This document shows, piece after piece, positions 1-7,637 of a DNA stretch of 41,136 bases. Each line of letters opens with the position of its first letter. Position 1 is the stretch's first letter. Both the position numbers and the translations under genes were made by a program. A model generated the notes under the pieces. The model saw only the letters and a program-made list of their open reading frames with translations, had not been told where the DNA came from and made no database searches. The stretch is from an uncultured Eubacteriales bacterium. GTDB lineage: Bacteria; Bacillota; Clostridia; Oscillospirales; Oscillospiraceae. The stretch spans positions 1-41,136 of the forward strand of contig CAJKSU010000003.1 in the NCBI GenBank assembly GCA_905202605.1, read 5' to 3'.

Positions 1-240
1 TAACACATTCAAACCACTTTGTCAAGAAGTTTTTTCACAATTCAATGTGTCTCTTAGCAAATGCCCCATGGAATGGAGCCCGGTTTTCAAGTGCTCAGCT
101 ATTATATCCGTCAGAAGCCCATTTGTCAAGCTCTTTTTGCAGTTATTCCTGTATTTTTTTGTTTTTCTTTGTTTTGTGGAATACTTGGTGAATTTTGTCC
201 GTCATTGACGGTTGATTGTCCATATTCTAATGTATACGGC
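1..240. other. Upstream region without a recognisable gene
   Basis: AT-rich sequence ahead of the yaaO-like operon. A 102-codon open frame runs through it on the + strand, but it begins without a Shine-Dalgarno site, is rich in Phe, Cys and Tyr as expected of random AT-rich DNA, and overlaps the next gene. I do not call it. No RNA gene or mobile element is visible. Confidence 0.5.
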
Positions 241-269
241 TTGTTCTTCCCATCAAAACGTGATATGAT
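241..269 (+). promoter_or_regulatory. Candidate sigma-A promoter of the yaaO-darA-holB-ricT operon
   Basis: TTGTTC at 241-246 and TATGAT at 264-269 are separated by 17 bases, and a TG dinucleotide one base before the -10 makes it an extended -10. It lies about 70 bases before the yaaO start. Assigned from sequence match only. Confidence 0.4.
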
Positions 270-277
270 TTTTCTAA

Positions 278-314
278 GGCAATACCGCATAATTCGGCAT
301 TGTGCGGTGTTGCC
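278..314 (+). repeat. Strong inverted repeat in the operon leader
   Basis: GGCAATACCGCA (278-289) pairs with TGCGGTGTTGCC (303-314) over 12 positions with one G-U pair and a 13-base loop. No T-run follows, so it is not a simple terminator. It lies between the candidate promoter and the Shine-Dalgarno of the first gene. It could be a leader structure or a copy of a dispersed palindromic repeat. Confidence 0.45.
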
Positions 315-341
315 CTCAGCTGATAGATTGGAGGGTACTTT

Positions 342-1721
342 ATGTCAGCACCTTTATACGATCATCTGATCTCATTTGCCAAAACTGCTCCCCTGCGCAT
401 GCACATGCCCGGTCATAAAGGAATTGGCAGCGGCCTTTTTTCTGATATTTATCCCATTGACTTTACTGAAATCACCCCCACTGGGAATTTATATACCGGA
501 GAAGGTGTGATTTCCGAAGCGGAGGCCCTTTGTGCCGACTTCGCCGGCGCAAAGGCGGCGCTGTTTTTTACCTGCGGTTCTACCCAGGGGATCCATACCA
601 TGCTTGCGGAGGCCGTGGGCATGGGTGGAACTCTGATTTTAGACCGTGGCTGTCATAAGAGCGTTTATAATGCCATGGCGCTGCTGGATATTACACCATA
701 TTATATCTATCCGGATTCACTGCCCAATTCGCCCCTGTCCGGCGCTTTTACCATAGAGAAGATTGCGGACGCCATTGCTTCTTGTCCTGATGCAAAGGCT
801 GTCTTTCTCACCAGTCCTACCTATTATGGTATTATCACAGACTTAGCCCCCATTGCGGCGCTGTGTCACCGACACGGCATGTTTCTACTGGTGGATCAGG
901 CCCATGGCGCGCACTTCCCCGTATTGGGTATTCCTTCTGCTGCGGCGCAGGGTGCGGATCTTTCTGTGGTATCCACCCATAAAACATGGCCTGCCCTTGG
1001 TTCCTCCTCTGTTTTATATATAGGAAGGGATATCTTTGACCGCCTGCATCTCAAAAGGACCGGTTCCATCTTTGGAACCACCAGCCCCTCCTACCCCATT
1101 CTTGCATCCATCGACTATGCGCGGGACCAGTTGGAGGGCGCGGATGGCGAGGCGTATCGCCACTGCGCCGATTTGGTGCGTGCGTTCCGAGAAAAAATCA
1201 ACCAGAATTCTCCCTTCCATGCCCTGACGGATTCTCATATGCTTCTGCTTGATCCCTGCCGCCTTACCATTGATACCCTTTGTGCCGGTCTTTCCGGTAA
1301 TCAGGCGGATACGCTGTTACAGCTGCAGAATATCTATGTTGAAATGTCCGATGAACGCTATCTGGTCTTGATTCTCACCTGCCGGGATGCGGAAGCCGCC
1401 TTTTCCCGTCTCTGGGACGGGCTTATGTCCCTGCTTCCCTACTGCAAGGAGAAAACGGATCCCGCTCCCGAGCTTCTTCCCCCGGAACCGATCATCCGCT
1501 GTTCCATCCGTTCGGCATTGTTTGGCGCGAAGAAAGAACTTCCTCTTTCCGCTGCCATTGGAAAAGTCAGTGCAGGGATCGTTGCACCCTATCCTCCCGG
1601 TATTCCGATTTTAGCCCCCGGAGAGGAAATTACTGAAAAACATATAGCCTATTTGCAAAAAAAGAGTTATAATATAGAAGAGTATGCTGCGGTATTATCT
1701 GCCGCTGAATTCAGAATATAA
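342..1721 (+). CDS. Orn/Lys/Arg decarboxylase family PLP enzyme (YaaO/SpeA-like, short form)
   Basis: Fold-type I pyridoxal-phosphate enzyme of the basic amino acid decarboxylase family, 459 residues, close to the short Bacillus YaaO form and without the N-terminal wing of the large inducible enzymes. The N-terminus carries the family motif HMPGHKG (21-27). VDQAHGAH (184-191) supplies the Asp (D185) and His of the cofactor pocket, and STHKT (211-215) holds the Schiff-base lysine K214. GGAGGG at 330-335 sits seven bases before the ATG. It opens an operon with darA, holB and ricT, the order seen around B. subtilis yaaO, although tmk is absent between it and darA. The substrate (arginine, lysine or ornithine) cannot be read from the sequence. 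A role in polyamine supply is inferred from the family. Confidence 0.88.
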   Translation: MSAPLYDHLISFAKTAPLRMHMPGHKGIGSGLFSDIYPIDFTEITPTGNLYTGEGVISEAEALCADFAGAKAALFFTCGSTQGIHTMLAEAVGMGGTLILDRGCHKSVYNAMALLDITPYYIYPDSLPNSPLSGAFTIEKIADAIASCPDAKAVFLTSPTYYGIITDLAPIAALCHRHGMFLLVDQAHGAHFPVLGIPSAAAQGADLSVVSTHKTWPALGSSSVLYIGRDIFDRLHLKRTGSIFGTTSPSYPILASIDYARDQLEGADGEAYRHCADLVRAFREKINQNSPFHALTDSHMLLLDPCRLTIDTLCAGLSGNQADTLLQLQNIYVEMSDERYLVLILTCRDAEAAFSRLWDGLMSLLPYCKEKTDPAPELLPPEPIIRCSIRSALFGAKKELPLSAAIGKVSAGIVAPYPPGIPILAPGEEITEKHIAYLQKKSYNIEEYAAVLSAAEFRI

Positions 1722-1740
1722 AGTAAGGAGGTCATCGTCT

Positions 1741-2061
1741 ATGAAGCTTCTTTTCGCAATTGTTGACCGAGAAGACGCAAATGCCGTTGTCCGTAATCTC
1801 AGCCACCGTGGCTTTTCCTCTACCAAGCTTGCCACCACAGGCGGTTTTCTTCTGTCCAATAATATTACCCTGATGGTAGGCGTGGAGGACAAGATGGTGC
1901 AGACTGTTATTGACATTATCAAAGAATACTCCCACAGCCGCAAGCAGGTGATTCCCAATAACGATCTTTCCTTTGATTTTGATACCAGCATGCCGCTGGA
2001 GGTTTCCGTTGGCGGTGCAACGATCTTTGTGGTGGATGTAGATCGTTTTGAAAAGGTCTGA
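1741..2061 (+). CDS. darA: Cyclic-di-AMP receptor DarA/PstA (YaaQ, PII-like)
   Basis: A 106-residue protein of the DUF970/PII-like family. Known members are trimers that bind c-di-AMP between subunits, and their downstream targets are poorly known. The start MKLLFAIVDREDANAVV, the central TTGGFLLSNNITLMVGV stretch that forms the nucleotide pocket, and the C-terminal GGATIFVVDVDRFEKV all match the family at its usual length. AAGGAGG at 1724-1730 places the ATG at 1741; an upstream in-frame start inside the preceding gene is not needed. The stop shares its last base with the holB start (TGATG), so translation is probably coupled. Its position before holB matches B. subtilis yaaQ. Confidence 0.92.
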   Translation: MKLLFAIVDREDANAVVRNLSHRGFSSTKLATTGGFLLSNNITLMVGVEDKMVQTVIDIIKEYSHSRKQVIPNNDLSFDFDTSMPLEVSVGGATIFVVDVDRFEKV

Positions 2062-3020
2062 TGCGTTTTCCGGGCTTTTATGGAAACGATAATCTGAAAG
2101 CCAGATTAAGTCGTATCCAAAACAGTCACTTCTCTCATTGTTATATTGTAGTTGGACCACAAGGCTCCGGGAAAAAAACTCTGGTGCGCTGTATTGCCGC
2201 CGCCATGGAATGTACTGGCAGTGGCGAAAAGCCCTGCGGCGTCTGCCCTTCCTGCCATAAGATTTTTGGCAATGGGCATCCGGATGTGATCACCGTGGAT
2301 TCGGACAAAGCCACAGTTCCCATTTCGGTCATTCGTGATATGCAGACCGACGCCTATACCATGCCCAATGAGGGAAAAAAGAAGATTTACGTGATTCCCC
2401 GCGCGCAGGACATGCAGGCGCCCGCCCAGAATGCTCTGCTGAAGCTTTTGGAGGAGCCGCCGGAATACTGTGCGTTCTTTCTTTTGACAGACAATATTGA
2501 AAAGATCCTGCCCACCATTCGCTCCCGCGCCGTGGAATTGCAGCTGTTTCCCCTTTCCGATCAGGAGCTGCGGCAGCGGCTGACGGAAAGCCTGCCGGAT
2601 GCCGACCCGGAACAGCTGTCCGCTGCCGCGGAAAAATGCGGCGGTTATCTGGGTACGGCGCTTATCTTTTTGAAGGAGGGCGCTACCCAATATGACGAAA
2701 AAGCCTCTGAAATCACCGCAGCCTTTTCCGTCGGTGACGAGCTGGAGCTATTGCATGCCATTGCGCCGCTGGAAAAGTGGAAGCGACAGGACTTTCTGAT
2801 GCTGTTGGAACGGCTCCAGCTGATTTTCACCAGAGCACTAGCAAAAAAATCCGGAGGCGATCAGCTGTATTCCGCCGATGTACAGAAGCTCTCAAAGGCA
2901 TGCACCCGGCAGCAGCTGTTCCGTGCCATTTCTTCGCTGAATCACTGTGTCCTGCTGCTTCAGGCCAATGGCAGCGCCGGACACTGTGTCGGCTATCTTT
3001 TATCAACTATACGGTCATGA
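2061..3020 (+). CDS. holB: DNA polymerase III delta' subunit
   Basis: AAA+ clamp-loader subunit, 319 residues, a stator of the complex that loads the beta clamp (dnaN is also in this window). Walker A is GPQGSGKKT (32-40). Four zinc-type cysteines at 51, 59, 62 and 65 match the spacing of the delta'/gamma zinc module. LLKLLEEPPEY follows as the usual AAA+ core segment. The clamp-loader SRC motif reads SRA here (after TIRSR), so the arginine is kept and the cysteine is lost. It overlaps darA by one base and is followed by ricT, as in Bacillus. The helical C-terminal domain is present, so the gene looks complete. Confidence 0.92.
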   Translation: MRFPGFYGNDNLKARLSRIQNSHFSHCYIVVGPQGSGKKTLVRCIAAAMECTGSGEKPCGVCPSCHKIFGNGHPDVITVDSDKATVPISVIRDMQTDAYTMPNEGKKKIYVIPRAQDMQAPAQNALLKLLEEPPEYCAFFLLTDNIEKILPTIRSRAVELQLFPLSDQELRQRLTESLPDADPEQLSAAAEKCGGYLGTALIFLKEGATQYDEKASEITAAFSVGDELELLHAIAPLEKWKRQDFLMLLERLQLIFTRALAKKSGGDQLYSADVQKLSKACTRQQLFRAISSLNHCVLLLQANGSAGHCVGYLLSTIRS

Positions 3021-3065
3021 TCTCATCATTTGATGTTTGAACATTTCATAGAACGGAGTTACCAA

Positions 3066-4391
3066 ATGAACAACCATTCGAATTCCACTACAGAGGAAGT
3101 AAAAACTCCTGTAGTCACCTTTAGCAACATTCCCCTGGATGATGAACCTGCGGTGCCTGCCTTTGATTCCATTCCGGAGCCGCAGGACGTTACCGTTGCG
3201 GGGATTCAATTTAAAAAGGGCGGGAAAATCTATTATTTTGACCCCGGCAAGCTGGATATTCAGACCGGGGAGGAAGTGATCATCGATACGGCACGCGGGC
3301 CGGAATACGGCTTCTGTGCAGAGGGCAACCATGCGGTTCCCGCCTCAAAGGTCGTACAGCCCCTCCGTCCGGTGATCCGCATTGCAACGGACAACGACCG
3401 CCGCATCCGGCAGGAGTATAAGGACAAGGAGCCTCACGCCTTTGAGGTCTGCCAGAATAAGATTCTGGATCATAAACTGGACATGAAGCTGGTTTCTGCG
3501 GAATACAGCTTTGATGGAAGCAAAATTCTTTTCTATTTTACCGCCGACGGACGCGTTGATTTCCGAGATTTAGTAAAAGATCTTGCCGGTGTATTCCGCA
3601 CCCGCATTGAGCTGCGTCAGATTGGCGTTCGGGATGAGGCCAAGATGATGGGCGGTCTGGGAATCTGTGGACGTCCCTTTTGCTGCAAGCAGTTTCTGGA
3701 CGATTTTCAGCCTGTATCCATTAAAATGGCAAAAACTCAGAGTCTTTCTCTGAATCCCACAAAAATCTCCGGCACCTGCGGCAGACTGATGTGCTGCCTG
3801 AAATATGAGCAGGATGCCTATGAATCTCTGATTAAAACAAGTCCCAAGCAGGATTCCATTGTGAACACCTGTGATGGCAAGGGTACCGTCACCGATGTGA
3901 GTCTGCTCAAACAAACTGTAAAGGTTCGGCTGGACAATGACCCATCCAGCATAAAATGCTATCATAACTGTGATATTTGCATTCTCCGGAATGGAAAAGG
4001 TAAAAAAAATGATCCTCCCATTCCTGACGATATTCCACCTCTGCCCAAGCCGGTAGAAAAGGCACCAGAACCGGAAGCCATCACCATGTTTGACGAATCC
4101 ATTCTCTCAAACTTTGTAACAGACGAGCCGCAGCAAACAATGGAACGTAAGCGCGGTGACCGTCCTCAGGAGCAGCACCTCAAGAAGAACTATAACCGTC
4201 CCCGTCAGGATCGGAAATATAAAAATCAGGATAGCAAGCCTCGTCAGCAGAAATCTGCTGCTCCTCAGGAAAACGCAAAGTCCCAGCAGCGGGAGGGCGG
4301 AAAGTCTAAAAACAACAACAATCGCCGCCGCTATTACCGTGGCGGGAAAAAGCCCTCCGGCGGCAGCCAGAATCAGGGTTCTAATTCATAA
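3066..4391 (+). CDS. ricT: PSP1-domain protein RicT (YaaT)
   Basis: PSP1-family protein, 442 residues from the chosen ATG. In B. subtilis, RicT joins RicA and RicF in a complex that carries [4Fe-4S] clusters and helps RNase Y mature transcripts. The cluster-type cysteines are visible: C201, C206 and C207 in GICGRPFCC, and C238, C243 and C244 in CGRLMCC. After about residue 330 the core gives way to a low-complexity tail rich in Lys, Arg, Gln, Asn and Gly, likely an RNA-binding extension that Bacillus RicT lacks. I chose 3066 over an ATG at 3030 because CGGAG (3053-3057) is eight bases upstream. It is the last gene of the forward operon. Confidence 0.9.
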   Translation: MNNHSNSTTEEVKTPVVTFSNIPLDDEPAVPAFDSIPEPQDVTVAGIQFKKGGKIYYFDPGKLDIQTGEEVIIDTARGPEYGFCAEGNHAVPASKVVQPLRPVIRIATDNDRRIRQEYKDKEPHAFEVCQNKILDHKLDMKLVSAEYSFDGSKILFYFTADGRVDFRDLVKDLAGVFRTRIELRQIGVRDEAKMMGGLGICGRPFCCKQFLDDFQPVSIKMAKTQSLSLNPTKISGTCGRLMCCLKYEQDAYESLIKTSPKQDSIVNTCDGKGTVTDVSLLKQTVKVRLDNDPSSIKCYHNCDICILRNGKGKKNDPPIPDDIPPLPKPVEKAPEPEAITMFDESILSNFVTDEPQQTMERKRGDRPQEQHLKKNYNRPRQDRKYKNQDSKPRQQKSAAPQENAKSQQREGGKSKNNNNRRRYYRGGKKPSGGSQNQGSNS

Positions 4392-4394
4392 GCA

Positions 4395-4430
4395 AAGCAG
4401 TCTCATCTTCGTCGGATGAGACTGCTTTTT
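4395..4430 (+). terminator. Rho-independent terminator after ricT, probably shared
   Basis: A perfect 13-bp stem, AAGCAGTCTCATC (4395-4407) with its complement (4415-4427), has a 7-base loop and runs into a T-tract. It sits between two converging operons. The reverse reading has only a broken T-run, so termination should be stronger for ricT than for the ABC operon. Confidence 0.85.
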
Positions 4431-4438
4431 ACTTTTGA

Positions 4439-5212
4439 TTATGAGCCTGCGGAGCAGTAGTGCCGTACCCCGATGCGCCAAATGATATTGCACGGAATCA
4501 GAAATATCAGGGAAATTGTTGGCAGAATTCCATACCACTCCGGCCCGTTTCCCATTAAGAACTGCAGCGGCCAATACTGCACCAGCGAAATGGGCATCAC
4601 TACGGTGGTAACAAACAGCACGGCCTTTCCGTATACGTCGAAGGGATACCGGCTGTATTCCCGCACTGCGTCGGTAAAGATATTCATGATCTCCAGCCCC
4701 TCCAGCGTATAAAAGCAAAGAGCCGCATAGATGAGAAACGTCCCGAAAAACAGCATGCTTCCGCAGAGGATCATGGAGATCAGCACCAGTACCTTTCCCG
4801 GCGTCCATTGGATGCCCGCAATGCTGACCGCATAGCGCATGACCGCCGCTCCCACAATGAGATTTGTTACAGAGGCCAGCCGGAGATCTTGACAAATCAC
4901 CTGAAGGATCAGTGACCTTGGACGCACCATCAGCCGGTCAAACTGTGCCTGCCGAATGATTTTACCGAAGGCATCAAAGCCCCGCGCAAAGCACTCCGCC
5001 AGATTGCTCGCCGTAAATACCACGCCGAAGCCCAGCAGAATTTCTCCCAGCGTATGCCCGCCAACCGTATGGAATCGACTCATCAGAATTCCAATGCTGA
5101 ACAGACTGGCAGCTGTATAGAGAAGCCGCCCCATACAAGATAGGAAGAACGATCCCGGATACGCCAGCTCACTTTTGACGTGGATCGCAAAGAATTTCAA
5201 ATACAGCTTCAT
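4439..5212 (-). CDS. ABC-2 type exporter permease, second subunit
   Basis: Integral membrane protein of 257 residues with about six hydrophobic segments. It resembles the ABC-2 permeases (COG3694-like, DUF990 group) that occur as the second of two paired permeases with a single ATPase. The Shine-Dalgarno GGGAGG overlaps the end of the preceding permease gene, whose stop is four bases before this ATG, so the two are translationally coupled. Together with the next two genes it forms a complete ATPase-permease-permease exporter. Nothing shows the substrate; related sets are usually annotated as drug or antimicrobial exporters by similarity only. Confidence 0.82.
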   Translation of the reverse strand: MKLYLKFFAIHVKSELAYPGSFFLSCMGRLLYTAASLFSIGILMSRFHTVGGHTLGEILLGFGVVFTASNLAECFARGFDAFGKIIRQAQFDRLMVRPRSLILQVICQDLRLASVTNLIVGAAVMRYAVSIAGIQWTPGKVLVLISMILCGSMLFFGTFLIYAALCFYTLEGLEIMNIFTDAVREYSRYPFDVYGKAVLFVTTVVMPISLVQYWPLQFLMGNGPEWYGILPTISLIFLIPCNIIWRIGVRHYCSAGS

Positions 5213-5216
5213 CTAT

Positions 5217-6020
5217 TTATCCTCCCGCGATACACAGCCGCCGCAGCCCACGACACATCAGAGCGTATCCCACTGCGGTGATTACGACACACCAAAACAG
5301 CTGCAATAGCACAGCACCGGGGATCTGTGCGCCCGAGATATCTCCGCCGAAGATCCGCAGCGGTACATTTTGCAGTGAACCAAAGGGGCTAAGCTCCGCA
5401 AATGCTCTCAGCTTTTCCGGGAAAAACGGAAGCGGCAGCAGATCACCGGACAGCAGCTCACACACCGCCGGAACAAATGCGATAATGCCCTTGGGGTCTA
5501 CCACATAAAAGGTCAGCGCATAGCACACCATTCCAAAGGCCACGCAAAGCCATAGTGTCAGTCCGGTCGAGCATAAAAACGTAAGAAACACAGCCGGGGA
5601 AATGGTCAGGCGCAGTCCATAGGGCGCAGGCATCAGGATTCCCAATATCAAAACCGGCAGAATTCTCAGGGCGCATCGGCTCAGACGCAGTCCAACTCCC
5701 CGTGCAAACCACATTCCATAGATATCCGTGGGGCGAACCAGCTCATACGCGATTTCCCCGCTCTGAACCGATTGAAACAGCTCCTGCTCCCAGGCATACA
5801 CGTTCCATAATCCGAACAAGGCCTGCTGCATCCAGATGTAATTGCTCAGCGCCTGCATGTCCATTGGCAGCAGCTCCGGGACGGTCAGATAAAATGCCCG
5901 ATACAGCATGACCTCCAGAATCCCCCAAACAGCCTGCGTTGCCATCCCCGCAAAGGCCGCCGTGCGGTATTGCAGCCCCGAAAGCAGGCGCATATGGAAG
6001 AATGCAAAATACTTTCTCAT
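5217..6020 (-). CDS. ABC-2 type exporter permease, first subunit
   Basis: Membrane protein of 267 residues with about six hydrophobic helices. It resembles the COG4587-like ABC-2 permease that pairs with the protein encoded at 4439-5212. The N-terminal MRKYFAFFHMRLLSGLQYRTA is a basic, amphipathic cytoplasmic start typical of the group. AGGAGGG lies just before the ATG. It starts 11 bases after the ATPase stop and ends four bases before the second permease, so the three genes are one transcript. The substrate is unknown. Confidence 0.84.
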   Translation of the reverse strand: MRKYFAFFHMRLLSGLQYRTAAFAGMATQAVWGILEVMLYRAFYLTVPELLPMDMQALSNYIWMQQALFGLWNVYAWEQELFQSVQSGEIAYELVRPTDIYGMWFARGVGLRLSRCALRILPVLILGILMPAPYGLRLTISPAVFLTFLCSTGLTLWLCVAFGMVCYALTFYVVDPKGIIAFVPAVCELLSGDLLPLPFFPEKLRAFAELSPFGSLQNVPLRIFGGDISGAQIPGAVLLQLFWCVVITAVGYALMCRGLRRLCIAGG

Positions 6021-6031
6021 CCCGCACCCTC

Positions 6032-6829
6032 CTATATTCCGAACCGCTGATAGAGGCTTGCAATGCTTTCTTCCGTGGACAGCGTATCCCCTGCCACCCT
6101 TCGGATTTCTTCCAACGATCCGTCCAGCAGCAGCCTTCCCTTTCCGATCAGCAGCACCCGCTGGGACAGCGCCTCAATGTCCTGCATATCGTGGGTGGTC
6201 AGGATCACCGTGATTTCCCGCTCCTGATTCTCCCTTTGAATGAACTCTCTCACTCTGAGCTTGGAGACAGCATCCAGACCAATGGTCGGTTCATCCAAGA
6301 ATAAGACCTTTGGACTGTGCAGCAGCGCCGCAGCGATCTCACAGCGCATTTTCTGTCCCAGTGAAAGCGTTCTTGCCGGTACCTTCAGGAGATTCTCAAT
6401 TTCCAGCTGCTCCGTCAATCGGCTTAGATTGCACTGAAACGCTTCCTCCGGCACCCGGTAGATGTCCTTGAGCAGCCGGAAAGAATCCATCACCGGCACG
6501 TCCCACCACAGCTGACTCCGCTGCCCGAATACTACGCCCAACTGCGCTACATACTGCCTTCGATTCTCCCACGGTACCATGCCGTTTACCGTGCAGCTGC
6601 CGCTGTCCGGTCTGAGAATGCCGGAGAGAATTTTGATGGTGGTGCTTTTCCCCGCACCGTTGGGGCCGATATAGCCGACGATTTGTCCGTCCGGGATGGT
6701 AAACGTCATGTCATTTATGGCCTGTATTTCCGTATAAGCCCTCGAAAACAGTCCTTTGACAGCATGCTTCATCCCGCTTTGCCGCGCGCGCACGCGGTAG
6801 GTTTTACTGATTCCTTTCATTGTAATCAT
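6032..6829 (-). CDS. ABC exporter ATP-binding protein (COG4586-like)
   Basis: Nucleotide-binding subunit of the three-gene exporter, 265 residues. Walker A GPNGAGKST (55-63), signature LSLGQ (155-159), Walker B VLFLDE (175-180) and the switch histidine H213 are intact, so it should hydrolyse ATP. The sequence FGQRSQLWWD before the signature is characteristic of the group that pairs with DUF990-type permeases. AAGGGAG precedes the ATG by about eight bases. It is the first gene of the reverse operon. Its promoter should lie in the 6830-7096 gap. Confidence 0.9.
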   Translation of the reverse strand: MITMKGISKTYRVRARQSGMKHAVKGLFSRAYTEIQAINDMTFTIPDGQIVGYIGPNGAGKSTTIKILSGILRPDSGSCTVNGMVPWENRRQYVAQLGVVFGQRSQLWWDVPVMDSFRLLKDIYRVPEEAFQCNLSRLTEQLEIENLLKVPARTLSLGQKMRCEIAAALLHSPKVLFLDEPTIGLDAVSKLRVREFIQRENQEREITVILTTHDMQDIEALSQRVLLIGKGRLLLDGSLEEIRRVAGDTLSTEESIASLYQRFGI

Positions 6830-7096
6830 AATTGTGCTCCCTTAGGATGATCTCCATAGCGGTCAGACCAGCGGACGGTTTGGGCTGCCGTCTTGGCCTT
6901 AAAAAGCACATGGGAGACGCCTTGGCGGAAGCCCCCTTTGGACGGTCACGAGCCATGTTCAAAGGCGTCAAGGTGTCCTCTTTTTCGCTGACGAAAAAGG
7001 AAATTTATTCTACCACTGTGGTATTTGGAATTCAACATTTTATCATTCTAAATACTCTAGTCGGTTTTACCAAAATTTTCAGCTGTTTTTTGACAG
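6830..7096. other. Intergenic region with coding-like bias and a small hairpin
   Basis: This gap separates the exporter operon from rnhA. Both strands carry open frames (+ 6832-7146, and a frame on - running from the hairpin towards the ATPase), but neither has a ribosome site or a recognisable product. An 8-bp hairpin, CTTTTTCG with loop CTGA and its complement, lies at 6980-6999. It may hold the exporter promoter and a leader. I cannot assign more. Confidence 0.35.
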
Positions 7097-7125
7097 AAAA
7101 ACAGACGGGAATTGCCCGTCTGTTT
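7097..7125 (-). terminator. Rho-independent terminator after rnhA
   Basis: ACAGACGGG (7101-7109) pairs with CCCGTCTGT (7115-7123) around a 5-base loop. Read on the - strand it is followed by TTTTTCT, and it lies directly after the rnhA stop. Confidence 0.85.
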
Positions 7126-7127
7126 CC

Positions 7128-7565
7128 TTATCGCTTGTATTTATGACTTTCCGCCACTGCCAGCTCATCGCAGCGGTTGTTATAGGGATTTTCTGCGTGA
7201 CCCTTGACCCAGTGGAACGTGACCTGATGGGTTTCCAGCAGGTCCAGCAGCCGCTGCCACAGGTCGGGATTCAGCGCCTTATCCTTCTTATTGCGCATCC
7301 AGCCGTTGGCCTGCCACTTTCTCGCCCAGCCCTTCTCAATGGCATTGACCACATACTGACTGTCGGTATAAAGATCCACCTGACAGGGGCGATTCAGTGC
7401 CTCCAGTGCCGTGATCACGCCCATCAGCTCCATACGGTTGTTGGTGGTGTTGGCGTCTCCGCCGGACAGCTCCTTCTTATGGCTCCCATACATAAGGATT
7501 GCCCCATAGCCGCCGGGGCCGGGATTTCCGGAACAGGCGCCATCGGTATAAATCGTTACATTCAT
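7128..7565 (-). CDS. rnhA: Ribonuclease HI
   Basis: RNase H type 1, 145 residues, which degrades RNA in RNA-DNA hybrids. The four acidic catalytic residues are present: D8 in YTDGACSGNPGPGG, E46 in NNRMEL, D68 in YTDSQ and D133 in RCDELA. The loop histidine H123 is in KGHAENP. I chose the ATG at 7565 because GGAG lies six bases before it; an upstream in-frame TTG at 7577 has no support. It is downstream of gyrA in the same orientation and ends at its own terminator. It has no N-terminal hybrid-binding domain. Confidence 0.93.
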   Translation of the reverse strand: MNVTIYTDGACSGNPGPGGYGAILMYGSHKKELSGGDANTTNNRMELMGVITALEALNRPCQVDLYTDSQYVVNAIEKGWARKWQANGWMRNKKDKALNPDLWQRLLDLLETHQVTFHWVKGHAENPYNNRCDELAVAESHKYKR

Positions 7566-7637
7566 CTGATTCTCCAATATATCTCCGAAAAGGGGCTGCC
7601 GCTGGTCTGCGGCAGTCCCTTTCTACTTCATGCTGGA

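Noticed and set aside
61..369. A 102-residue frame at the left edge
   Set aside because: It has no ribosome site, overlaps the yaaO-like start, and covers the promoter and leader hairpin.
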